Positions 1 through 4,419 of a stretch of 5,145 nucleotides of DNA are shown in pieces. The translations under genes were made by a program, and so were the position numbers. The notes under the pieces were generated by a model. It did not search any database, was not told the DNA's origin, and saw only the letters and a list, made by a program, of their open reading frames with translations. Position 1 is the stretch's first letter. The number at the start of each line of letters is the position of its first letter. Source of the DNA: Bacillota bacterium (GTDB lineage Bacteria > Bacillota > Sulfobacillia > Sulfobacillales > Sulfobacillaceae); contig JAKADI010000189.1 of the NCBI GenBank assembly GCA_021820675.1, positions 1 through 5,145 on the forward strand. Reading direction: 5' to 3'.

Positions 1-2
1 AG

Positions 3-674
3 AAGATTATCCTTCCCGCCATCACCCACCATTGAGCGTGCGGCTTGGAGTGCTCGGCACCATGCGGCAGACACCATTTTCAACACATTCATTCGCTCCT
101 CTCGGATGCTCAAAAACAGGCATTAGATCTCCTATTAGAGCCATCTCGCGACGGGAACAAAACCCCTTGGTCGTGGCTCAAAGAACCCACGGGCCGGACG
201 TCCCCGGAAGCCTTGCTTCACGTGATTGAACGCGTAGAGGCTATTCGGTCATTGGCTTTGCCGAATGATCTCAGCATCATCTATCCCAATCGATTACGCC
301 AATTGGCGAAAATTGGGGCCCGATACGAACCCTTTGCACTGCGACGATTCCCAGAACCCAAACGCTACGCCATCTTAGTGGTGTCCCTCCGGGAACTCAG
401 CCAAGATTTGATCGACCAAGCTTTCGAGATTCATCATCGACAAATGATCGCCTTACAGAGCCAAGGGCGTAAAAATCAGGAAGAGATACAGCAGCACAAT
501 GGAAAAGCGATCAATACCATGGTCGTGGCCTTTGCTGAGTAAGGCGCCGCCCTGATTCAAGCGCAGGAAAAAAAGAGCGACCCCTTTCAAATGGTCGAAA
601 AGGTAATATCATGGGATCAGCTCATTGCTGCCGTAGAGACGGCACAGCAACTATCCAGACCATTGAAAGGATGA
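3..674 (+). pseudogene. Tn3-family transposase remnant (N-terminal/middle part, frameshifted and interrupted)
   Basis: This is a relic of the large transposase that cuts and joins the ends of Tn3-type replicative transposons. Three reading-frame pieces read as one Tn3-like protein. KIILPAIT lies at 3-26. TIERAAWSARHHA and following residues lie in a second frame from 28. QHIHSLLSDAQKQAL and following residues lie in the first frame from 81. The longest intact block (81-539) has the family pattern: a helical WLKEPTG...SPEALLHVIERVEAIRSLAL section, then RRFPEPKRYAILVVSLREL, then a late GKAINTMV segment. A TAA at 540-542 interrupts it, but the same frame continues with GAALIQAQEKKSDPF and VISWDQLIAAVE, as in intact members. 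It ends at TGA 672-674. Intact proteins are about 950-1000 residues; only about 220 are here and the catalytic DDE domain is absent. The left side runs off the window. Clearly non-functional. Family assignment is from remembered pattern, not a search. Confidence 0.8.
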
Positions 675-876
675 AAAAGTCGATGGCACTACTCACGGTG
701 CCCCAAACGGCCCAACGCGGCTCGGCATCGGCCTGACCGCCATGTATCAGTTCATTCACCGGCCCGGTTTTCCGGCCATCAAGATCAACGCCCATGCCAT
801 TCGGATTCCGGAGGCGCAATTGGAGGCGTGGATTGCAGATCAAGCGGCCAAAGGCATTCCGACTAAGGATGTCTGA
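671..876 (+). pseudogene. Excisionase-like helix-turn-helix DNA-binding protein, frameshifted
   Basis: This is a small DNA-binding protein of the excisionase / HTH_17 (MerR-like winged helix) type. Such proteins bend or mark DNA for an integrase or act as small regulators. Frame one starts at ATG 671 or, more likely, ATG 683, which has AAAGGA about 12 bases upstream, and reads MALLTVPQTAQ. The family then expects RLGIG, which is found in another frame from 718: RLGIGLTAMYQFIHRPGFPA, then KINAHAIRIPEAQLEAWI, ending at TGA 874-876. LTVPQTAQRLGIG is the first helix-turn-helix; IRIPEAQLEAW is the typical closing strand and helix. The break is explained by two extra bases (CG duplicated in the CGCG at 716-719), so frame one stops at 734-736. 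A shorter product from ATG 742 would lack the recognition helices. No integrase gene is visible in the window. The gene starts where the Tn3 relic ends. Confidence 0.7.
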
Positions 877-970
877 TAAACCAGGATAAGATGTGTGATA
901 TTTCGATGGTAAAACAGAAGCACAACAGTCCGGTGTATGGAATAACTTTTAAAAAATGAGGAGAATGGGC

Positions 971-1252
971 ATGTTTCGAGAAAGAGAGACTATTGTTCAT
1001 TGGGAGACCATCAACAATCCTGATAAAGGGGGCGATCTCATGAGAGCAGATACTGAGGCCTATTGGGCATTGCGTCGGTTTGCCTACGAATTGGACGGTG
1101 TCGACTTCGTAAAGTCCATTCACGGGCTCATGGTGGGTTCTGAAATGCACGTGTGGATCGTTTTGCGAGAGCGCACCCGTTCTGCACGTTATGCGGCATA
1201 CACAGCCCAATTGAAAACCGACCCGGACTTTCTGTTGACACCGAATTCATGA
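971..1252 (+). CDS. Small hypothetical protein (93 aa, or 70 aa from an internal start)
   Basis: I do not recognise this protein. It is soluble, has no signal peptide or membrane segment, and its predicted order is helix (AYWALRRFAYELDG), strand (VDFVKSIHGLMV), strand (SEMHVWIVLRER), helix (ARYAAYTAQLKTDP). Start choice is uncertain. ATG 971 has GAGGAG at 958-963 with 7-base spacing and gives 93 residues. ATG 956 is unlikely because the same ribosome binding site would lie inside the gene. ATG 1040 has AAAGGGGG at 1025-1032, also with 7-base spacing, and gives 70 residues that contain all the recognisable secondary structure. The stop TGA lies inside a perfect 14-base palindrome. The same frame stays open for 48 further codons to 1399, so the protein might be shortened by this stop, although the continuation is not convincingly protein-like. 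It stands alone between an excisionase relic and a toxin-antitoxin operon. Confidence 0.55.
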   Translation: MFRERETIVHWETINNPDKGGDLMRADTEAYWALRRFAYELDGVDFVKSIHGLMVGSEMHVWIVLRERTRSARYAAYTAQLKTDPDFLLTPNS

Positions 1253-1256
1253 ATTC
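1243..1256. repeat. Perfect 14-base palindrome over a stop codon
   Basis: GAATTCATGAATTC is its own reverse complement and contains two EcoRI-type hexamers. The TGA stop of the upstream small gene (1250-1252) sits in its second half. It could be a protein-binding site or chance; there is no T-run after it, so it is not an obvious terminator. Confidence 0.5.
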
Positions 1257-1368
1257 AGCTGTATCTCAGGTCGTCAGAATGTCCGCCTATTTCGGCTCCG
1301 TTCTCAGGTAACACGGTGTTTTCGGGCCTTCGGCATTACACGACAGGTCCTCCACCCCCCGGTGACCG

Positions 1369-1386
1369 TTCATTCATTCATTCATT
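1369..1386. repeat. Tetranucleotide tandem repeat (TTCA)4TT
   Basis: Four exact copies of TTCA plus TT lie in the non-coding stretch before the toxin-antitoxin operon. Such short tandem repeats can change length by slippage. No gene crosses it with confidence, so no phase-variable product can be named. Confidence 0.6.
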
Positions 1387-1404
1387 AAGTGGCCGGTGAA
1401 ATGT

Positions 1405-1433
1405 ACCCTAAGAGACCCCAAGGACACCCCAAA
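1405..1433 (+). repeat. Three phased direct repeats, ACCCYAAR
   Basis: ACCCTAAG (1405-1412), ACCCCAAG (1415-1422) and ACCCCAAA (1426-1433) start 10 and 11 bases apart, so all three lie on one face of the helix. They are about 175 bases upstream of the toxin start. This arrangement is typical of operator or iteron sites bound cooperatively by a protein. Whether the ribbon-helix-helix antitoxin encoded downstream binds them is a guess. Confidence 0.45.
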
Positions 1434-1503
1434 CGCGCCAATTCGGCCCCTTCCGTCCACCACGATTTAAACCACCACTCGGCCGTTAAGCATATGACCC
1501 GTA

Positions 1504-1571
1504 GCGACGCTCGAAGTTTTGCGGGACTTCGCGAAAACCCGATTGCGTCGCGGACGTGTATGTATAATAAT
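1504..1571 (+). promoter_or_regulatory. Probable promoter/operator of the toxin-antitoxin operon
   Basis: An AT-rich block, TATAATAATAAT (1563-1574), supplies -10 candidates. AATAAT at 1566-1571 is 17 bases from TTGCGT (1543-1548), a reasonable -35. The perfect TATAAT at 1563-1568 would have only a 14-base spacer to the same -35. Around this is an inverted repeat, GCGACGC (1504-1510) with GCGTCGC (1545-1551), enclosing a second one, CGAAGT (1512-1517) with ACTTCG (1526-1531). The right outer arm overlaps the -35, so a bound repressor would block transcription. BrnA-type and CopG-type antitoxins usually repress their own operon, which fits. The promoter is inferred from sequence alone. Confidence 0.45.
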
Positions 1572-1607
1572 AATTACAGGAGTCGATACTAGTCATGGAG
1601 GTGCTGC

Positions 1608-1877
1608 GTGTCACTGATGTTTGATTGGACGGTCCAGAATGCAGACCACGTAGCACGACACGGCGTTGAGACTTTTGAGGTGGAAGAAGCCATGATGGAT
1701 CCCCACCGCGTCGGATTTGACGTCCACGACCGAGGGAAAAAGGGGGTCGTTGGACGCACGGAAGCTGGCCGTTCATTGTTTGTCGTGTATGTCGTGCGCG
1801 ACGGCGCATACCAGGTCATTACCGCACGCGACTTAACACCCGGAGAAAAGCGCATCTTCCAGAAAAGGAGGCGATAA
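1608..1877 (+). CDS. brnT: BrnT-family type II toxin (ribonuclease)
   Basis: BrnT toxins are small cytoplasmic RNases with a RelE-like fold that stop translation by cutting RNA. They are neutralised by direct binding of the partner antitoxin. The 89-residue product has the usual length of about 90. It shows the family pattern: MFDWTVQNADHVARHGV near residues 4-20 (usual FEWDxxKxxxNxxKHGV), an EEAMMDP segment at 26-32, GRTEAGRSLFVVYVVRDG at 49-66, and ITARDLTPGEKRIF at 71-84 (usual ISARKATKKERRxY). The R74-D75 pair differs from the usual RK or RR. The GTG start at 1608 is chosen because GGAGG (1597-1601) lies 6 bases upstream; ATG 1617 would be too far from it. The antitoxin gene starts two bases after the stop, so the two are one operon. 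The gene appears intact. Family call is from motif memory and is strong. Confidence 0.9.
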   Translation: MSLMFDWTVQNADHVARHGVETFEVEEAMMDPHRVGFDVHDRGKKGVVGRTEAGRSLFVVYVVRDGAYQVITARDLTPGEKRIFQKRRR

Positions 1878-1879
1878 AG

Positions 1880-2185
1880 ATGAAGCTTGTCAAACATCCC
1901 CGCGAGGTTCCTCAAAACATGACCGACGAGCAGTCGGCGGGGTTCTGGGAATCTCATGAGATTACCGAAGACTTTCTCAGACAGGCCCGCCCCTTGGAGG
2001 AATCCGAGATGCCGTCGGCCCGCACCGACGCTAAAACCATCACGATACGATTCGACACGGATACCCTGGACCGGCTACAGAACTTGGCTCGCCAGAAACA
2101 CAAGGGATATCAAACCTTACTGAAGCAGTTTGTCATTGAGCGGCTGTATGAAGAAGAAAAGAAGCAGATCGCCCCCCCACAATAG
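1880..2185 (+). CDS. CopG-type ribbon-helix-helix antitoxin, partner of BrnT
   Basis: This is the antitoxin of the BrnT pair. It should bind and block the toxin and repress the shared promoter. The 101-residue protein has two parts. The N-terminal part contains FWESHEITEDFL (22-33), the signature of CopG-antitoxin proteins (FWxTHDxxDxx) and probably the toxin-binding half. The C-terminal part is a ribbon-helix-helix DNA-binding domain: strand TITIRF (53-58), helix DTLDRLQNLARQK (61-73), turn KGYQTLLKQF, then helix ERLYEEEKK. The strand is the DNA-contacting element in this fold. The start ATG 1880 follows AAAAGGAGG (1863-1871) with 8-base spacing, and this site lies inside the end of the toxin gene, so translation is probably coupled. 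Classic BrnT partners are BrnA proteins; this one looks closer to the PF12441-type CopG antitoxin, a related ribbon-helix-helix protein. No truncation or frameshift is seen. Confidence 0.88.
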   Translation: MKLVKHPREVPQNMTDEQSAGFWESHEITEDFLRQARPLEESEMPSARTDAKTITIRFDTDTLDRLQNLARQKHKGYQTLLKQFVIERLYEEEKKQIAPPQ

Positions 2186-2217
2186 TCTGCACGAACTGCC
2201 CACAGAACTATCTCTTC

Positions 2218-2252
2218 GGGGTATCTTCGCCGGAAATGGCTGAAGACGCCCC
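2218..2252 (+). terminator. Stem-loop downstream of the toxin-antitoxin operon
   Basis: GGGGTATCTTC (2218-2228) pairs with GAAGACGCCCC (2242-2252) over 11 positions with one mismatch and one G-T pair. An inner GCC/GGC pair extends the stem, leaving a loop of about six bases. It lies 32 bases after the antitoxin stop. There is no T-run after it, so it is either a weak or Rho-assisted terminator or an RNA 3' end stabiliser. Confidence 0.4.
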
Positions 2253-2506
2253 TATCTACGCTTGTCGACTTTCGTCCCCTTGTCGGAAAAGAATGCTTAC
2301 GGTAAATTGCGACACGGGGTTGCCTCCGTACGATACAGGGGATATGCTGGGACGGTACGTATGTTTGTAGTTACTTGGCCCTAAGTGCATTAGATTACAC
2401 ATCGCCGATAGTCCTCGTGGTTGGATGCCACTCGATCGGTTGTATGCATTGAGCTTTTATGGCTATTGTTGGTGGTGGCGCTGGAGATTAATTTAGTGAC
2501 GGCACT

Positions 2507-2535
2507 TTGCCGTTGCTTTCAAGCTCTCCTATAGG
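2507..2535 (+). promoter_or_regulatory. Possible promoter for the 2669 gene
   Basis: TTGCCG (2507-2512) and TATAGG (2530-2535) are 17 bases apart, a good spacing with moderate matches to the TTGACA/TATAAT consensus. Transcription would begin near 2542 and give a leader of roughly 125 bases before the start at 2669. Motif-only call. Confidence 0.3.
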
Positions 2536-2538
2536 GGG

Positions 2539-2565
2539 CCTTTGATCAGCGAGGTCAAAGGTTTT
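2539..2565 (+). promoter_or_regulatory. Leader hairpin followed by TTTT
   Basis: CCTTTGA (2539-2545) pairs perfectly with TCAAAGG (2555-2561) around a 9-base loop, followed by TTTT (2562-2565). Directly after it GGGG (2566-2569) can pair with CCCC near 2576-2579. The first hairpin resembles a weak intrinsic terminator, so attenuation of the downstream gene is conceivable. It is also compatible with the end of an older transcript. Confidence 0.3.
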
Positions 2566-2668
2566 GGGGTGGTATCCCCCCATCATCCTCCCGCACAGAT
2601 TTTACCCACGCCGCCGTCCCCTTAGTCCCGGCATGGGACTCGGATGGAAGCGTGAGGAGGGATTGTTT

Positions 2669-3120
2669 ATGCCTTTTTCTAGTTCACATTCCGGTCACAT
2701 CACCCACATTTCGCCATCCGATGCCCGTCGGGAGATAGTTCGGGGCCGCTTATCAGAATATGCTGAGGGGTTTTTTATGTAGCTTACCCTGACGCGGAAG
2801 ACAAGACCGACGCAGCGCGAAATGCTATTAGACGCTTTATTCGCGAGGAAGCCCAATGGAACCAAACCACGCGCCCCATACGCCAGATGCAATATCGCCA
2901 ATGGCAAGAAGCACTGGCTCGTCAAGCACATGTTGAAGGCAAAGCCCAGCGGGCCTTGGCTCAGCGGCATACGGAGCATTTCCAGGAAATTTTGGACATA
3001 CGGGGCTTGGATCCCAGTATCCCGCTTCATGCCTTGTGGCTGCCCCGGCCCGCCAAGCCTCCGCGCAGCGTGGCTCATGGATGGGGGAATGCCCCGGTGG
3101 GAGCCAAATCCCAAGAATAG
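2669..3120 (+). pseudogene. Hypothetical protein, open over 150 codons only with a one-base frameshift
   Basis: I do not recognise this protein. The first part starts at ATG 2669, which has a near-perfect ribosome binding site (GAGGAGG, 2654-2660, spacing 8). It reads through SPSDARREIVRGRLSEYAEG and stops at TAG 2780-2782 after only 37 codons. The overlapping frame, open from 2767, carries on with YVAYPDAEDKTDAARNAIRR and a helical, charged section (QMQYRQWQEALARQAHVEGK, then AQRALAQRHTEHFQEIL). It ends with a proline-rich tail and TAG 3118-3120. That second frame has no ATG, GTG or TTG before ATG 2887, and none of these has a ribosome binding site. So the two pieces are probably one gene of about 150 residues. 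A T7 instead of the T6 at 2771-2776 would join them as ...EGFFYVAYPD.... Alternatives are a disabled gene, a sequencing error in the T-run, or slippage during expression. The product would be soluble. A strong terminator follows at once. Confidence 0.55.
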
Positions 3121-3126
3121 GAGAGG

Positions 3127-3169
3127 ACACGCCGGGAACGCTCTCGCCCATCTGCGGGCGTGTTTTTTT
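3127..3169 (+). terminator. Rho-independent terminator
   Basis: ACACGCC (3127-3133) pairs with GGCGTGT (3157-3163), and an inner hairpin CGCCC (3145-3149) with GGGCG (3156-3160) is an alternative tight stem. Seven T residues follow (3163-3169). It begins 7 bases after the stop of the 2669-3120 gene, which supports that gene having been a real transcription unit. Confidence 0.85.
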
Positions 3170-3188
3170 ATACGGAGAAAGGGATGAG

Positions 3189-3416
3189 ATGATGAATATA
3201 CGTCGAATGTACGTCACTGTTCCGTTTGGACCATTTTGGGGCGGTTCTTTAAGGACGCAGGATAAGGGGGGACTTCACACCATACGCGCTAACTTATGGG
3301 GTAGAATCGTAATGAAGGTGCCGTTTCCGGGGTCGTTCGTATCGATGATGTTTCCAGCGCTGAGCGGACCGAGTCCCATCGTAAATATCCAGGAATCCTT
3401 GGACGATGTGGCATAG
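3189..3416 (+). CDS. Doubtful small ORF (75 aa), unknown
   Basis: An open frame runs from ATG 3189 (or ATG 3192) to TAG 3414-3416, with AAAGG at 3178-3182 six bases upstream of the first ATG. The product, beginning MMNIRRMYVTVPFGPFWGG, is moderately hydrophobic with no clear domain, and I do not recognise it. Against it: it starts only 20 bases after a strong terminator with no room for its own promoter, and the opposite strand has a competing 48-codon ORF (3275-3421) that looks no worse. The stretch may be non-coding debris beside the IS4 relic. Confidence 0.2.
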   Translation: MMNIRRMYVTVPFGPFWGGSLRTQDKGGLHTIRANLWGRIVMKVPFPGSFVSMMFPALSGPSPIVNIQESLDDVA

Positions 3417-3427
3417 GTCATTCCCGA

Positions 3428-3803
3428 TCATTGGGGTATACCGCCAGGCGGGCGCGGGATGTCGGCTTGGAGGGGATATCCGTAGGGAAAAAAAGACCGG
3501 TCGGGATTCTGGAGGGCATCGACCATTAGGGCCCCGAGGACTTTCGCTAACAGATAGGTCTGGGCGAGTTTCGGGTCAAAGGCCCGTAAGTGATCGAGGT
3601 GAAGGAGACTTTTCAAGCCTTTGAAGGCGCACTCGATTTGCCACCGGAGGCGATACCGTTCCAAAATTTCGGTCGCCAACGCAACAGCGTCGGGTCAGGG
3701 GGCCAAGATCAGAATATAATGGGCCGCTTCCAATGTGGCGGCGGTACCGTATGCCCATGGCGCCGAGCTGCTTGGCGAGCTTGGCGGCGACTGGCTCCCT
3801 CAC
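3428..3803 (-). pseudogene. IS4-family transposase, C-terminal remnant
   Basis: This is a relic of a DDE transposase of the IS4 family. In the minus-strand frame ending at 3428-3430 the protein reads ATEILERYRLRWQIECAFKG and LKSLLHLDHLRAFDPKLAQ, then TYLLAKVLGALMVDAL. YRLRWQIECAFKGLK matches the IS4 YREK signature exactly (Y-x2-R-x3-E-x6-K). The E is the third catalytic acid. Upstream in the same frame TLEAAHYILILAP fits the family, but an in-frame TGA (complement of 3695-3697) lies between it and PDAVALATEIL. Still further upstream the protein continues in another frame (REPVAAKLAKQLGAMG), with the frameshift near 3741-3760. The first two catalytic acids and the whole N-terminal part are missing, and no terminal inverted repeats are visible. 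Intact members have about 350-450 residues; roughly 120 remain. Non-functional. Confidence 0.8.
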
Positions 3804-3956
3804 CTCGTAATCACCCAGGTTGTTCGCTAAGGAATCGCTTCCGGATAGCTTGGCAAAATTCCTTTACGTTTCGAACATAAATTTTAAAGTTTTTAACGAG
3901 ATCGAGATAAAGTTAGCGCGTATGGACCCCCCCGAAAGGGGCCGGGTGAGCGGTTG

Positions 3957-4121
3957 TCATTTTTTAGCGTTCAACCATTTCGGTACGACCACACCGATAC
4001 CCATAATCAGAACCCCGCCAAATAGCGCGAGCGGCAGAAGATGGGTGGTCGTGCCAAGAAGAATGCATAAGCATCCTCCTACCCCCCCAGCTCCGTAATA
4101 TCCATAATCGCGATTGTCGAG
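3957..4121 (-). other. Possible remnant of a small membrane protein (hydrophobic ORF without a good start)
   Basis: On the minus strand a frame open from 4121 to the stop at 3957-3959 encodes a very hydrophobic piece: LCILLGTTTHLLPLALFGGV followed by LIMGIGVVVPKWLNAKK and stop. That is one or two membrane spans with a positively charged end, a typical small membrane protein finish. The frame lacks a usable ATG before the membrane segment. A strong AGGAGG site (complement of 4073-4078) with an ATG six bases later points into another frame, which is hydrophilic and only 34 codons long. This could mean a frameshift near the N-terminus. A minus-strand TTGACA lies upstream near 4177-4182, without a clear -10 box. 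Downstream is a GC-rich hairpin (complement of 3929-3942) with no T-run. Function unknown. Confidence 0.25.
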
Positions 4122-4419
4122 TCATCGGATAGTCCCCCTATCTCATCATATAGGGATCCCGATAGTCTGAAAAGAAAACATGTCAATGTGGCTATTTTAT
4201 CCAGCCTGTTATTTTGGCGCGTATATCGGCTGTACCCCCGATTCGGTAGAGCGATCCCATTGATATTATCCATTATATGGCTATTTAACCGTGAGAAATT
4301 CCGTTTTGTTGGCGGGACCCCTTGGTTACTGTGGGTGTGACTTTGATCACGGACTGGAAATAGCCGCATACCCATCATGTAGGAGAGGAAATCCCGAAGA
4401 TTATAAGGAGCCAATGGCA
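4122..4419. other. Non-coding stretch upstream of the adenosyltransferase gene
   Basis: No convincing gene on either strand. It holds a hairpin CCCTAT (4136-4141) / ATAGGG (4150-4155), a GGGATCCC palindrome (4153-4160) and two direct copies of GATAGTC (4128-4134 and 4161-4167) flanking them. A TTGATA at 4260-4265 might be a -35 box, but no good -10 box follows at the right distance. The last 129 bases are open in frame with the downstream gene, but this extension does not resemble the family. I saw no B12-riboswitch-like box. Confidence 0.4.

Larger units (their letters stand above)
2253..2668. other. Non-coding stretch with a possible promoter and leader hairpins
   Basis: No reading frame here looks like a real gene on either strand. 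The longest protein-like piece is at 2374-2493, plus strand, rich in Trp near its end. It has no ribosome binding site and I do not recognise it. Small structures seen are CGTAC/GTACG inverted repeats (2327-2331 and 2354-2358), a 5-base hairpin ACGGC/GCCGT near 2499-2513, and two hairpins just after a promoter candidate (listed separately). It may be debris of a lost mobile element or the 5' leader of the gene at 2669. Confidence 0.4.

Noticed and set aside
622..843. Minus-strand ORF of 73 codons
   Set aside because: It is antisense to the Tn3 and excisionase-like relics, which have clear family motifs on the plus strand.
863..1210. Minus-strand ORF of 115 codons
   Set aside because: It runs opposite the 971-1252 gene, has no ribosome binding site, and its composition is not protein-like.
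1389..1592. Plus-strand ORF of 67 codons starting with GTG
   Set aside because: It covers the repeats, inverted repeat and promoter of the toxin operon, has no ribosome binding site and a low-complexity product.
1486..1957. Two overlapping minus-strand ORFs
   Set aside because: They are antisense to the BrnT gene, whose protein motifs and ribosome binding site are clear.
2374..2493. Trp-rich plus-strand open frame
   Set aside because: No ribosome binding site, no recognisable homology, short; could be debris but cannot be supported as a gene.
2695..3217. Minus-strand ORFs and a second plus-frame ORF over the 2669-3120 gene
   Set aside because: The frame with the helical charged protein, upstream ribosome binding site and following terminator explains the region better.
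3275..3421. Minus-strand ORF of 48 codons just after the IS4 relic
   Set aside because: It begins 7 bases after the relic's stop but has no proper ribosome binding site and no recognisable domain; undecided against the plus-strand ORF.
3590..4098. Two plus-strand ORFs of about 90 codons
   Set aside because: They are antisense to the IS4 relic or cross low-complexity C-runs; no ribosome binding sites.
4291..4419. N-terminal extension of the adenosyltransferase
   Set aside because: The family begins at about M-x-IYTRxGDxG, and the ribosome binding site at 4405-4410 fits the ATG at 4420.
4122..4419. Cobalamin riboswitch upstream of the adenosyltransferase
   Set aside because: No B12-box-like conserved segment was found by eye and the available pairing is too limited.
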